Assembly: GCF_000336915.1 (NCBI RefSeq) | Contig: NZ_AOMD01000021.1 | Span: 281,688 to 345,687, forward strand | Direction of reading: 5' to 3' | Source: Halococcus saccharolyticus DSM 5350 | GTDB lineage: Archaea; Halobacteriota; Halobacteria; Halobacteriales; Halococcaceae | Length of the DNA: 64,000 bases | Part shown: positions 16,105-23,859 of the stretch, in pieces | Layout of the letters: each line of letters begins with the position of its first letter | Numbering within the stretch: the stretch's first letter is position 1 | The notes under the pieces: model-generated | What the model saw: the letters and a program-made list of their open reading frames with translations, nothing else | Databases searched by the model: none | What the model was told of the DNA's origin: nothing | Made by a program: the position numbers and the translations under genes

Positions 16105-16560
16105 TCAGTCGGCTCCCTCGCGGGTCTTGACCGCCATCCCGGTCTCGAAGTCGGCCATCGCGTCGGCAGCGAGCTCTGCCCGCCCCACGCCGAACAGGTC
16201 ATCGTCGGGGCCGACGATGCAGATTTCATCGCCGGGACGGACGGCGGGATCGGCTGTTTGAACGAACTTCGCGAACGCGTTCTTGCCCTCGCGGACGAAC
16301 GGCGCGCTCTCCTCGCCGACGACGACGCGGGCTCTCGGCGCTTCGAACGCTTCGCGGAGTCGTTCACCACCGGCGAGACCGAGTGTGAACCGGCCGTCGA
16401 CGCCGTAGGTCACGAGGCGCTCACCGCCGGCGAGTACCTGTTCCGGGCGACCGGTCGCAGTGTGGCGAACCTCAGGATCGCCGGTGAACAGCGCGTCGCC
16501 GGCGCTACGGCCGAACTGGTAGTCCGCGATGGTTCGCAGTCGCGCGAGTTCTTCGGCCAT
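16105..16560 (-). CDS. PUA-domain protein
   Basis: 151 aa from ATG 16560 (MAEELARLRTIADYQFG). The second half is a PUA RNA-binding fold: RVVVGEESAPFVREGKNAFAKFV, then RPGDEICIVGPDDDLFGVGRAELAADAM. The first half (DYQFGRSAGDALF, VLAGGERLVTYGVDGRFTLG) is the pre-PUA part seen in archaeal proteins related to the C-terminal domains of archaeosine transglycosylase. It probably binds tRNA or rRNA, but the role is unassigned. An upstream ATG at 16599 would add 13 residues. Confidence 0.75.
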   Translation of the reverse strand: MAEELARLRTIADYQFGRSAGDALFTGDPEVRHTATGRPEQVLAGGERLVTYGVDGRFTLGLAGGERLREAFEAPRARVVVGEESAPFVREGKNAFAKFVQTADPAVRPGDEICIVGPDDDLFGVGRAELAADAMADFETGMAVKTREGAD

Positions 16561-16668
16561 TGGCTCCGATTCGCTGCCGGCGCGCAAAAGCGCGTCCATC
16601 GAGTAGTCCGGTGGAACGACACGACGCTTTCGAAGCGATTTAGACCGATCGGAGCCGACCCTCGTTCC

Positions 16669-16854
16669 ATGGACGAACGCACCAAGGTTCTCGCGGGGGC
16701 AGCACTCATCGTGATCGGCGCAGCGACCATCCTCCTGTTCGCCCTCCCGACGTCGCTCGTGTCGGTCTCGATTCCCGTCCCGTTGGCCGCGATCGCCGCG
16801 CTCGTGCTGGCTGCAGGCACGCTGCTCGTCGGCACTTCCGAAGGAACGGTCTGA
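16669..16854 (+). CDS. Small two-helix membrane protein
   Basis: 61 aa, MDERTKVLAGAALIVIG..., with two hydrophobic segments (about 8-30 and 36-55) and short charged ends. It is divergent from the PUA gene and convergent with the NYN gene. Function is unknown; the size and layout match small conserved membrane proteins of Halobacteria. Confidence 0.6.
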   Translation: MDERTKVLAGAALIVIGAATILLFALPTSLVSVSIPVPLAAIAALVLAAGTLLVGTSEGTV

Positions 16855-16867
16855 AGCGACGGCCGGG

Positions 16868-17365
16868 CTACAGCAGGAACGTCTCCGGACGCTCCGAGAG
16901 GTCGGTAAAGCCGTCGACGGCGTCGAGAAGCTCCTCCGATGTCGATTCTTCGAACGCCATCGCCTCGACACGGACGCCCTCGTGGCGGAGATGCGAACAG
17001 AGCCGCGAGAAGTCGCCGTCGCCGGTACAGATAACCACAGTGTCGAGATGCGGCGCGAGCGTGACCGCATCGAGGATCATCCCGACGTCCCAGTCCGCCG
17101 TTTTGGACCCGTCGGCGTGGGTCTTGATGTCCTTGATCTTGGTCTCGAAGCCGATGTTGACGAGTGCCTCGAAGAAGCTCTCCTCCTCGGGCGAGTCGGC
17201 CCGGATGACGTACGCGATCGCCCGGGTGAGTTCGCGCCCGGCGACGCCCGCGTCAAGGAGTTCCTCGTAGTCGATGTTGCGGGAGTAGACGCTCTGAGCG
17301 GTGTGGTAGAGGTTCTGCGCGTCGACCAGCACCGCGACGCGCTGGGCCGGATGGACGTTCGACAT
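16868..17365 (-). CDS. NYN-domain (LabA/DUF88-like) putative ribonuclease
   Basis: 165 aa PIN-like fold. Acidic active-site motifs are AVLVDAQNLYH (D15, N18), ADWDVGMILDAV (D91, D93, D99) and VVICTGDGDFSRL (D116, D118), followed by VRVEAMAFEESTSEELLDAVDGF. NYN proteins are metal-dependent RNases involved in RNA processing or decay. A cytoplasmic nuclease is likely; the RNA target is unknown. The start at 17365 (MSNVHPAQRVAVLVD) gives the standard length. Confidence 0.85.
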   Translation of the reverse strand: MSNVHPAQRVAVLVDAQNLYHTAQSVYSRNIDYEELLDAGVAGRELTRAIAYVIRADSPEEESFFEALVNIGFETKIKDIKTHADGSKTADWDVGMILDAVTLAPHLDTVVICTGDGDFSRLCSHLRHEGVRVEAMAFEESTSEELLDAVDGFTDLSERPETFLL

Positions 17366-17527
17366 GTCGGTAATCGACAGACTGCCTGCTAAAGCGTTTC
17401 GCCACGGACGGGTGCAGTTCCGTACCGTCCATCAGAACACGTTTGTTTCTAGTCGCGGTGGCGCGTGGGAGGGCGTCTTTGACGCCCGACTCGTGTGAGG
17501 TCTGCGCGAGCGAAGCGAGCGCAGGCT

Positions 17528-17548
17528 CGTCAGAGATTCGCTCTGACG
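17528..17548. repeat. Perfect 8-bp stem-loop
   Basis: CGTCAGAG, loop ATTCG, CTCTGACG. It sits between two GAGCGAAGCGAG-type motifs in non-coding DNA; role unknown. Confidence 0.5.
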
Positions 17549-17779
17549 GTGGATGACCGAACGAGCGAAGCGAGTGAGGGAATCGGCTGGGGAGGGTGTG
17601 GCCTACGGCCTCTCGTTTGCATCGGGATTTGCCGGAGGCGAATCGGCTCGCCCCACCGGACCTGGTGTCTTCGCCCGATACATTGTGAAACGGTTCTCGG
17701 AAAGCCGCGCTGTGGTTGCGTTGCGATCGGCCCGGTACTGCGTGACTCGACGTTCGGCAGGTATCGCACGCGACGCAAC

Positions 17780-17786
17780 GCATAAG
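17780..17786 (+). promoter_or_regulatory. Putative TATA box of the lysine operon
   Basis: GCATAAG, about 27 nt before the ATG of a short ORF at 17811, so transcription would start at or next to that ATG. The flanking CGCAACGCA half-site belongs to a 9-bp inverted repeat. Confidence 0.4.
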
Positions 17787-17810
17787 TTCGGCGGGCGCAG
17801 TGTAGCGGGT

Positions 17811-17891
17811 ATGCGACGGTTTACACCCCGGTTCGGCCGGCCGCCGAGCCGTGGGTGTGGTGTCCAGCGCGCGGGCACAAAACGCACCTGA
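17811..17891 (+). CDS. Putative 26-codon leader peptide upstream of dapA
   Basis: A short ORF beginning MRRFTPRFGR and ending at TGA 17889-17891. Seven of 26 residues are Arg, with two Arg codons directly after the start. The TATA spacing fits a leaderless transcript starting here. A strong hairpin (17823-17858) lies inside the ORF and a second hairpin with TTTT follows its stop. This is the layout of a leader peptide, but GC-rich DNA makes such features by chance. Expression is not shown, and the Arg rather than Lys content is unexpected for a lysine operon. Confidence 0.25.
   Translation: MRRFTPRFGRPPSRGCGVQRAGTKRT
17823..17858 (+). promoter_or_regulatory. Hairpin 1 of the dapA leader
   Basis: Stem ACACCC + GGTTCGGC paired with GCCGAGCC + GGGTGT (14 bp, one G-U, small internal loop, loop CGGCC). 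Its 3' arm (17840-17850) can instead pair with 17896-17905, the start of hairpin 2, through 10 bp with one bulge. Confidence 0.4.
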
Positions 17892-17900
17892 GGCTGGTTC

Positions 17901-17933
17901 GCGGCGGGGTGGCATCCCGTCGCGCGCCGTTTT
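17901..17933 (+). terminator. Hairpin 2 plus T4, possible leader terminator
   Basis: GCGGCGGG (17901-17908), loop GTGGCAT, CCCGTCGC (17916-17923) with one G-T pair, then GCGCCG and TTTT at 17930-17933. Archaea terminate mainly on T-runs, and four T is short, so this is weak evidence alone. Confidence 0.3.
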
Positions 17934-17982
17934 CGAGCGTCTCACCGCCGAGTCTCAACACCACCACCCACCACGACACCGA

Positions 17983-18912
17983 ATGACACCATCCATCGAC
18001 CTCGACGGCGTGTTCCCCGCGATGGCCACGCCGTTCGAATCCGACGACAGCATCGATTTCGACCGACTCCAGAGCGAAGCCCACCGCCTCGAACGCGCGG
18101 GCGTCGACGGGCTGGTTCCGGTCGGCACCACCGGCGAGAGCGCGACGCTGACCCACGACGAACACGTTGCAGTCGTTGAGACGGTCGCCGAAACCGTTTC
18201 GATCCCCGTGATCGCTGGCGCTGGCTCGAACGCGACCCGGGAGGCGCTCGATCTTGCCGAGCGCTCGCGGGCAGCGGGCGCGGACGCGCTTCTCCTGATC
18301 TCGCCGTACTACAACCGGCCCGAACCTGCGGGAATGGAGGCCCACTTCCGGGCGATCGCCGACGCGGTCGATCTGCCACAGATCGTCTACAACGTGCCTG
18401 GCCGCACGGGCCGCTCCATCGAAATCGACACCGCAGCGGCACTCGCCGACCACGAGAACGTCGCGGGCTACAAGTCGGCGAGCGGCGATGTCGGTCGGGC
18501 GAGCGAACTCGTCGAGCGCACTCGCGGCGAGGACTTTTCCGTTCTTTCGGGCGAGGACGCGCTCACGCTGCCGCTGCTCGCAGCGGGCGCTCGTGGGACG
18601 ATCAGCGTCGCCGCGAACGTCGAACCCGAACGAGTGGCCGAAATGGTCCACGCAGGGCTCGACGGCGAGTTCGATCGGGCTCGCGAGCGCCACCACGAAC
18701 TCGGGCCGTTGTTCCGGGCGCTGTTCTGGGAGACCAACCCGACCCCGCTGAAGGAAGCGCTGGCGATCCGTGGCCACGTCGCTGGCAACCTCCGCGCGCC
18801 GCTCTCGCAGCTCGGGACCGACCACCGCGCTTCGCTCGAAACCGTGCTCGCCGATCTCGACGACGCGAGCACCGACGACCGCGAACCACCCGTACCGGAG
18901 GCCGAACGGTGA
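17983..18912 (+). CDS. dapA: 4-hydroxy-tetrahydrodipicolinate synthase
   Basis: 309 aa from ATG 17983. It joins pyruvate and aspartate semialdehyde, the first committed step of the diaminopimelate route to lysine. The TIM barrel has GTTGE at 48-52, the catalytic Tyr in IVYNVPGRTG (Y136, R141) and the Schiff-base lysine K164 in AGYKSASGD; YYNRP at 109 is also typical. Longer in-frame starts upstream run through the leader region and were rejected. It overlaps dapB by 4 nt (GTGA) and begins a six-gene operon. KDG aldolases share the fold, but the location with dapB/D/E/F and lysA settles the role. Confidence 0.95.
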   Translation: MTPSIDLDGVFPAMATPFESDDSIDFDRLQSEAHRLERAGVDGLVPVGTTGESATLTHDEHVAVVETVAETVSIPVIAGAGSNATREALDLAERSRAAGADALLLISPYYNRPEPAGMEAHFRAIADAVDLPQIVYNVPGRTGRSIEIDTAAALADHENVAGYKSASGDVGRASELVERTRGEDFSVLSGEDALTLPLLAAGARGTISVAANVEPERVAEMVHAGLDGEFDRARERHHELGPLFRALFWETNPTPLKEALAIRGHVAGNLRAPLSQLGTDHRASLETVLADLDDASTDDREPPVPEAER

Positions 18913-19727
18913 CGGTCGTCGGGGTCACGGGAGCGACGGGCGCGATGGGACGTGCAGTGCTCGAAACGGCCGCCGACCGCGACGACGTGGCGGTGGCGTT
19001 CGCGGTCAACCGTGATCCGGACGACGGTGAGCACGTCGCCGGTCACGCGGTCCACGATGCGGCCGCCCTCCCCGATCTCCTCGCCGAGCATCAGCCCGAG
19101 GTCGTGGTCGATTTCACCGGCCCCGAGTCGACGATCGAGTACGCCGGGGCCTGCGCCGAGGCCGAAGTCGGATTCGTTACCGGCACGACGGGACTCGACG
19201 ACGCAGAGCGGTCGACGCTCCGCGAGGCCGCTGAAGCGATTCCCGTGCTCTGGGCGACGAACTTCTCGCGTGGCGTCAGTGCCCTTCGATCAGCGCTTAC
19301 CGAGGCTGTCGCGGCGCTACCGGAGTACGACATCGAACTGACCGAAACCCACCACAACCGCAAGCACGACGCGCCGAGCGGGACGGCGACGACGCTGCTT
19401 GACGACATCGACGCGGCGCGGGGCGACGACAACACCGCACGGAACGACATGAGGGAGGACAACGCAGCCGCCGGACAGCGAACATACGGCCGTGAGGGCG
19501 AACAACCACGGACTGACGGCGAGGTCGGTGTCCATGTCCGGCGCGCCGGTGGAGTGCGGGGCGAACACGAGATACTTCTCGCGGACAACGACGAGGTGCT
19601 CACGCTCGCCCACCGCGCCGAGAGCCGTGAGGTCTTTGCGGCGGGCGCGCTCGACGCGGCGGGATGGCTCGCCGGCCACGAGGCCGGCTGGTATGCGTTC
19701 GACGACGTTATCGAGGGATCATCATGA
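18909..19727 (+). CDS. dapB: 4-hydroxy-tetrahydrodipicolinate reductase
   Basis: 272 aa from a GTG start inside the dapA stop (GTGA). The N-terminal Rossmann motif is VVGVTGATGAMGRAV (residues 2-16), the domain hinge is FVTGTTGL, and the substrate signature ETHHNRKHDAPSGTA with the catalytic His and Lys lies near 145-160. It reduces the DapA product with NAD(P)H. A hydrophilic Asp/Asn/Arg-rich insertion (about 168-195) follows the signature. Translation is probably coupled to dapA. Confidence 0.95.
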   Translation: MTVVGVTGATGAMGRAVLETAADRDDVAVAFAVNRDPDDGEHVAGHAVHDAAALPDLLAEHQPEVVVDFTGPESTIEYAGACAEAEVGFVTGTTGLDDAERSTLREAAEAIPVLWATNFSRGVSALRSALTEAVAALPEYDIELTETHHNRKHDAPSGTATTLLDDIDAARGDDNTARNDMREDNAAAGQRTYGREGEQPRTDGEVGVHVRRAGGVRGEHEILLADNDEVLTLAHRAESREVFAAGALDAAGWLAGHEAGWYAFDDVIEGSS

Positions 19728-20551
19728 GTCTGGAATCCGATATCGACACGCTATGGCAACGTACCGACGACGGACTGACCGCAGGCGACGCCGGCAGCGA
19801 GGAACGCGACCTGCTCGACAGGTTCCTCGACGCGCTCGAAACCGGCGAGGTCCGGGCAGCCGAGAAACGCGACGGTGACTGGCAGGCCAACGAGTGGGTC
19901 AAGCGCGGCGTTCTCCTCAACTTCAGCCTCCGCGAGACACAGAGACGGGAGTACGGCGGCGTCGACTACCACGACGTCCTCCCGCTACGGCGGACCGACG
20001 ACCTCGGTGAGCGCGGCACCCGAAACACACCCGACGGCACCGTGATCCGGCGGGGCGCACACGTCGGCAGCGACGCGATCCTGATGAGTCCGAGCTTCGT
20101 CAACGCGGGCGCGCACGTGGGCGACGGCACCCTCGTCGACTCGTGTGACACGGTCGGTTCGTGCGCCCAGGTCGGTGCGGATGTCAAGCTCGGCGCGAAC
20201 ACGCTCATTGGAGGAGTGCTCGAACCGGTCGAGGACGCCCCCGTAGTGATCGAAGACGGTGTCTCGCTCGGCGCGGGCTGTCGTGTCACTTCGGGCTTTG
20301 TGGTCGGTCACGATTCTGTCGTCGGCGAGAACACGCTCCTAACGCCGCGGATTCCGGTGTACGATCTCGTTGAGGAAGAGATTATCTACGGTCGCCTGCC
20401 ACCGGAACGCCGGGCGTTCACCCGGTTCGTCGAGTCGTCGATCGGCGATCACGACCTGTTCGACGGCGGGGCGTACAAGCCCGCCGTGGTGGCGACCGAC
20501 GTCGAGGATCGAACGCTGGAAGCGACCGAACGCGAGGAAGCGCTCAGATGA
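19724..20551 (+). CDS. dapD: Tetrahydrodipicolinate N-succinyltransferase
   Basis: 275 aa from ATG 19724, overlapping dapB by ATGA. The N-terminal helical domain (SLESDIDTLWQRTDDG...) is followed by a left-handed beta-helix of hexapeptide repeats (VIRRGAHVGSDAILMSPSFVNAGAHVGD region, about 105-225). It uses succinyl-CoA to acylate tetrahydrodipicolinate, so this organism uses the succinylase branch, not the direct dehydrogenase or DapL routes. The matching desuccinylase is the last gene of the operon. Confidence 0.93.
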   Translation: MSLESDIDTLWQRTDDGLTAGDAGSEERDLLDRFLDALETGEVRAAEKRDGDWQANEWVKRGVLLNFSLRETQRREYGGVDYHDVLPLRRTDDLGERGTRNTPDGTVIRRGAHVGSDAILMSPSFVNAGAHVGDGTLVDSCDTVGSCAQVGADVKLGANTLIGGVLEPVEDAPVVIEDGVSLGAGCRVTSGFVVGHDSVVGENTLLTPRIPVYDLVEEEIIYGRLPPERRAFTRFVESSIGDHDLFDGGAYKPAVVATDVEDRTLEATEREEALR

Positions 20552-21822
20552 CCACCGAGGTTGCCAGCGCTCCGTCGGTGACGGCCGCGAACCCGCCTGT
20601 CAGACGGCTCGCCGACTGGCCGGCGGCCGATCTGCGCGATCTCGCCGCCGAGCACGGGACGCCGCTGTACGTGCTCGATCACGACCGCATCCGCGAGAAC
20701 GGTGCTCGCCTTCGGCAAGCGTTCTCCGACGCCGAGATCAGCTACGCGGTCAAGGCGAACGCCATCGGGAGCGTGCTGGAAACGATCGCCGACACGGGTT
20801 TGGGAGCCGAATGCGCCTCCGCGGGCGAGGTCGTCCGTGCGCTCGATGCGGGGTTCGACCGCGTGCGCTACACCGCCGTCAACCCCCCCGGGCGTGATCT
20901 CGATCGCGTGGTCGGCCTCGCCGCGGATCACGACATCGCCATTACGGTCGGTGCGAGCGACACCCTCGATCGACTCGCCGAGCGTGGGTGGGCGGGAGAG
21001 CTGTTCGTCCGGGTGAACCCCGGCGTCGGTGCGGGCCACCACGAGAAGGTACGGACGGGTACCGACCCGAAGTTCGGGGTTCCGGGCGAACGAGTCGCGG
21101 CAGTCGTGAGCAAGGCCACGGAACGCGGGTTCGACGTTCGTGGCCTCCACGCCCACGCCGGCAGCGGGATTCTCGACACCGACGACCTCGACGCCCACCG
21201 TGCGCTGGTCGCCCGCGTCGTCGAACTGGTGGACGAAGTCGCCGGGACGGACGTCGCTCTCGATGCGGTGAACGTCGGTGGCGGGTTCGGGGTTCCCTAC
21301 CGTGAGACCGAATCGCCACTCGATCTCGCGACGCTCGCCGCGGCCATCCACGAGGCACTCGGCGACCGCGACCCCGCACTCGGGATTGAACCGGGGCGGT
21401 ATCTCGTCGCCGACGCCGGGGTGCTGGTGACGCGGGTCAACACCGTGAAGCCGACGCCCGAGACCACCGTCGTCGGGGTCGACGCCGGGATGACCGATCT
21501 CCTCCGGCCCGCGCTGTATGACGCCCACCACGCGATCCGATCGCTCGTCTCGGACGCCGACGAGCGCGAGACGGTGTCGACGACGGTCGTGGGGCCGGTC
21601 TGTGAGTCCGCGGACGCGCTCGCGCGGGATCGTGAACTTCCCGCACCAGCACGTGACGACCTCCTCGCGGTCGGGAACGCTGGCGCGTACGGCTACGAGA
21701 TGGCGAGCACGTACAACTCCCGGCCACGTCCAGCAGTGATCGCGCTCGACGACGGCGAGTCTCGAGTCTCCGCGCGTCGCGAGACGATCGACGATCTCAC
21801 GCGTTTGGAGGCCGACCGATGA
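20548..21822 (+). CDS. lysA: Diaminopimelate decarboxylase
   Basis: 424 aa from ATG 20548, overlapping dapD by ATGA. It is a fold-III PLP enzyme: PLP lysine K69 in SYAVKANAIGSVLE, HAHAGSGI, the phosphate-binding GGGFGVPY, EPGRYLVADAG and the CESADALA motif, whose Cys and Glu come from the partner subunit. It decarboxylates meso-diaminopimelate to L-lysine, the final step. Its position before dapF in the operon does not follow reaction order. Confidence 0.95.
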   Translation: MTTEVASAPSVTAANPPVRRLADWPAADLRDLAAEHGTPLYVLDHDRIRENGARLRQAFSDAEISYAVKANAIGSVLETIADTGLGAECASAGEVVRALDAGFDRVRYTAVNPPGRDLDRVVGLAADHDIAITVGASDTLDRLAERGWAGELFVRVNPGVGAGHHEKVRTGTDPKFGVPGERVAAVVSKATERGFDVRGLHAHAGSGILDTDDLDAHRALVARVVELVDEVAGTDVALDAVNVGGGFGVPYRETESPLDLATLAAAIHEALGDRDPALGIEPGRYLVADAGVLVTRVNTVKPTPETTVVGVDAGMTDLLRPALYDAHHAIRSLVSDADERETVSTTVVGPVCESADALARDRELPAPARDDLLAVGNAGAYGYEMASTYNSRPRPAVIALDDGESRVSARRETIDDLTRLEADR

Positions 21823-22715
21823 TCCCGATCGAGAAGTACCACGGTACCGGCAACGACTTCTTCGTGGTGGATGCAGTCGAACCCGTTGCCGACCGACGAG
21901 AGCTTGCGATCAGGCTCTGTGACCGCGAGGACGGTCTCGCGGTCGGCGGGTCGGTCGGCGCGGACGGCGTACTCTTTCTCGCACTCGAAGACGGCTACGC
22001 CTCACCCCGGGTCGTGATGACGCTGGTCCAGCCGGACGGCTCGACCGCTCCGATGTGTGGCAACGGCGCGCGGTGTGCTGCGGCGTGGGCCGCGCGACGG
22101 CTTCGTCGTCGCGGTGAGCATGAGTCCCCGGATGACGCGGACGACGAGACGACCGTGATGGTCGACACCCAGGCGGGCACGCGCCGCGCAACGGTCGATG
22201 ACGATCGGAACGTAACTCTCGAAATGGGTGTCCCAAGCTTTGCGCCCGCGGCCGTCCCGGTGGCGCGCGACGAACCGCTCGTCGAGGAGCCGATCGGAGA
22301 GCTCACCGCGACGGCGGTGAGTACCGGTGTTCCTCACGCGGTCGCGTTCGTCGACGACGTCTCATCTGTGGACCTCGCTGCTGTCGCGCCGACGGTGCGC
22401 CACGCCGAAACCTTCCCTCGCGGCGCGAACGTCACGGTCGCTAGCCCCCACGACGAAGGATTCGAGCAGCGCACCTACGAGCGCGGCATCGAGGGCGAGA
22501 CGCGCTCGTGTGGCACCGGCGCTGTGGCGGTCGCAGCGGTTGCGCGCGAACTCGGTCACACCGACGCGGCGTCGATCGCGGTGCGGCCGCCCGGCGGTCG
22601 CCTCGACATCCGGCTCGATGAGCGCGGCGCGACGCTCGCCGGACCGACCGAACGCGAGGGCACAGCCGAAATTCATATCGACAACCCACAGAGCGCCGAG
22701 GCCGCCGGCGACTGA
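21819..22715 (+). CDS. dapF: Diaminopimelate epimerase
   Basis: 298 aa, ATGA overlap with lysA. The two catalytic cysteines are C80 in MCGNGARC and the one in ETRSCGTGAVAVA near 228; the N-terminal KYHGTGNDFFVVD is also conserved. It converts LL- to meso-diaminopimelate. An acidic insertion (HESPDDADDETT, about residues 100-112) is a haloarchaeal feature. Confidence 0.95.
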   Translation: MIPIEKYHGTGNDFFVVDAVEPVADRRELAIRLCDREDGLAVGGSVGADGVLFLALEDGYASPRVVMTLVQPDGSTAPMCGNGARCAAAWAARRLRRRGEHESPDDADDETTVMVDTQAGTRRATVDDDRNVTLEMGVPSFAPAAVPVARDEPLVEEPIGELTATAVSTGVPHAVAFVDDVSSVDLAAVAPTVRHAETFPRGANVTVASPHDEGFEQRTYERGIEGETRSCGTGAVAVAAVARELGHTDAASIAVRPPGGRLDIRLDERGATLAGPTEREGTAEIHIDNPQSAEAAGD

Positions 22716-22718
22716 TCG

Positions 22719-23834
22719 ATGATCGATCCGCTCGAATTCCTCGAACGCGCAGTCCGAACGCCATCCCACGACGATGTCGGCCCGATGCGTGACCTTCTCT
22801 GTGAAACGCTCCGCGAGGCCGGGGTCGAACCGACCGTCGACGATGCGGACAACGTGGTGGCGACGCACGAGGCCAGCGGGGACGCCGCTGACGGTCCCCA
22901 CGTCGTGTTGAACACCCACCTCGACACCGTTTCGCCACACGTCCCCGCCGAACGCGACGGGGACCTCCTTCACGGTCGCGGGGCCTGCGACGCCAAGGGA
23001 CCGCTGGCCGCAATGGTCGCCGTGTTTTCGAGTATCGAGCCCGACCGGGGACGGATTACTCTTGCCGTGACGCCCGACGAGGAAACCCGTTCGATCGGTG
23101 CGGCCGCGCTCGTGCCGTCGCTCGACCTCGATCCCGACCGCGGGGACGCGGTGATCGTCGGCGAACCCACAGGACTCAACGTCTGCAACGCCGCGAAAGG
23201 ACGTTTCGAAGGGCGCGTCACGATCACTGGCGAGCGCGCCCACGCCGCCGAGCCACACACGGGGCGGAACGCGATCGCGATGGCCGCGCCGGTGATCGAC
23301 GCGCTCGCGACGTTCGACGATCGGGCCGAGGGTCTCGACACTTACCCCGACCTCGGCGCACCGACACTCACGCCGACGCTCGTCACAGGCGGCGAGGCGA
23401 CGAACCAAGTGCCCGCCGACTGTGAGATCGTTCTCGATCGCCGAAGCGTCCTGCCCGAGACCGCGGTGGGCTTCGAAACCGCGCTGAACGAGTATCTCGG
23501 TGAGCGGGTTCCGTCCCCCGACGCGGTTTCGTTCGCGTTGACCGACCGCGAAACACCGTTTCTCGAAGCGTTCGAGACGCCCGACGACGCTCGCGTGGTC
23601 AGCGTGCTCCAAGAGGCGTCGGGTGGTGCGGTGCGGCCGTTCACCGCCGCAACTGAGGCGTCGTACTTCGCACGCGAGGCCCCCACAGTCGTGTTCGGTC
23701 CGGGCGATCTCGCTGACGAGGACGGACCGGTCGCTCACGCGGATCGGGAGTATGTTCGGCTCTCGGCGGTCGAGCGCGCCACAACGATCCTCGGGGACGC
23801 ACTCGCCGAATTTCTCCGAGAGACGGACGTTTAA
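22719..23834 (+). CDS. dapE: M20 peptidase, succinyl-diaminopimelate desuccinylase
   Basis: 371 aa, 3 nt after dapF. Metal ligands: the His in LNTHLDTVSPH, the bridging Asp in GRGACDAKGP, the catalytic Glu pair in TPDEETRSIGA, a later Glu in VGEPTG, and the C-terminal His region. A lid/dimerisation domain starts with FEGRVTITGERAHAAEP. It removes succinate from N-succinyl-LL-DAP. The operon completes the pathway except the aminotransferase DapC, whose job is probably done by an ArgD-type enzyme encoded elsewhere. Confidence 0.88.
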   Translation: MIDPLEFLERAVRTPSHDDVGPMRDLLCETLREAGVEPTVDDADNVVATHEASGDAADGPHVVLNTHLDTVSPHVPAERDGDLLHGRGACDAKGPLAAMVAVFSSIEPDRGRITLAVTPDEETRSIGAAALVPSLDLDPDRGDAVIVGEPTGLNVCNAAKGRFEGRVTITGERAHAAEPHTGRNAIAMAAPVIDALATFDDRAEGLDTYPDLGAPTLTPTLVTGGEATNQVPADCEIVLDRRSVLPETAVGFETALNEYLGERVPSPDAVSFALTDRETPFLEAFETPDDARVVSVLQEASGGAVRPFTAATEASYFAREAPTVVFGPGDLADEDGPVAHADREYVRLSAVERATTILGDALAEFLRETDV

Positions 23835-23835
23835 G
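23829..23835 (+). promoter_or_regulatory. TATA box of the ferritin-like gene, overlapping the dapE stop codon
   Basis: CGTTTAA-type box whose TTTAAG contains the TAA stop of dapE, 27-30 nt before ATG 23860, so the next gene has its own leaderless promoter. Confidence 0.5.
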
Positions 23836-23859
23836 GACACGGCGTTCGATGGTAGGCCC

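Larger units (their letters stand above)
17366..17810. other. Intergenic region with repeat motifs and an inverted repeat before the lysine operon
   Basis: No gene is supported. It contains GCGAGCGAAGCGAGCGC (about 17505-17521) and ACGAGCGAAGCGAGTGAG (about 17561-17578), a hairpin CGTCAGAG / CTCTGACG with a 5-nt loop (17528-17548), and a 9-bp inverted repeat TGCGTTGCG (17717-17725) / CGCAACGCA (17774-17782) that abuts the putative TATA box. Confidence 0.5.

Noticed and set aside
17553..17891. 112-codon ORF reading through the region before dapA
   Set aside because: It starts inside the GAGCGAAGCGAG motif, has a low-complexity Arg/Ser composition and no known family. Only its last 26 codons are kept as a doubtful leader peptide.
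17811..17982. Classic bacterial lysine riboswitch upstream of dapA
   Set aside because: The conserved L-box core sequences are not present; only the two hairpins are seen.
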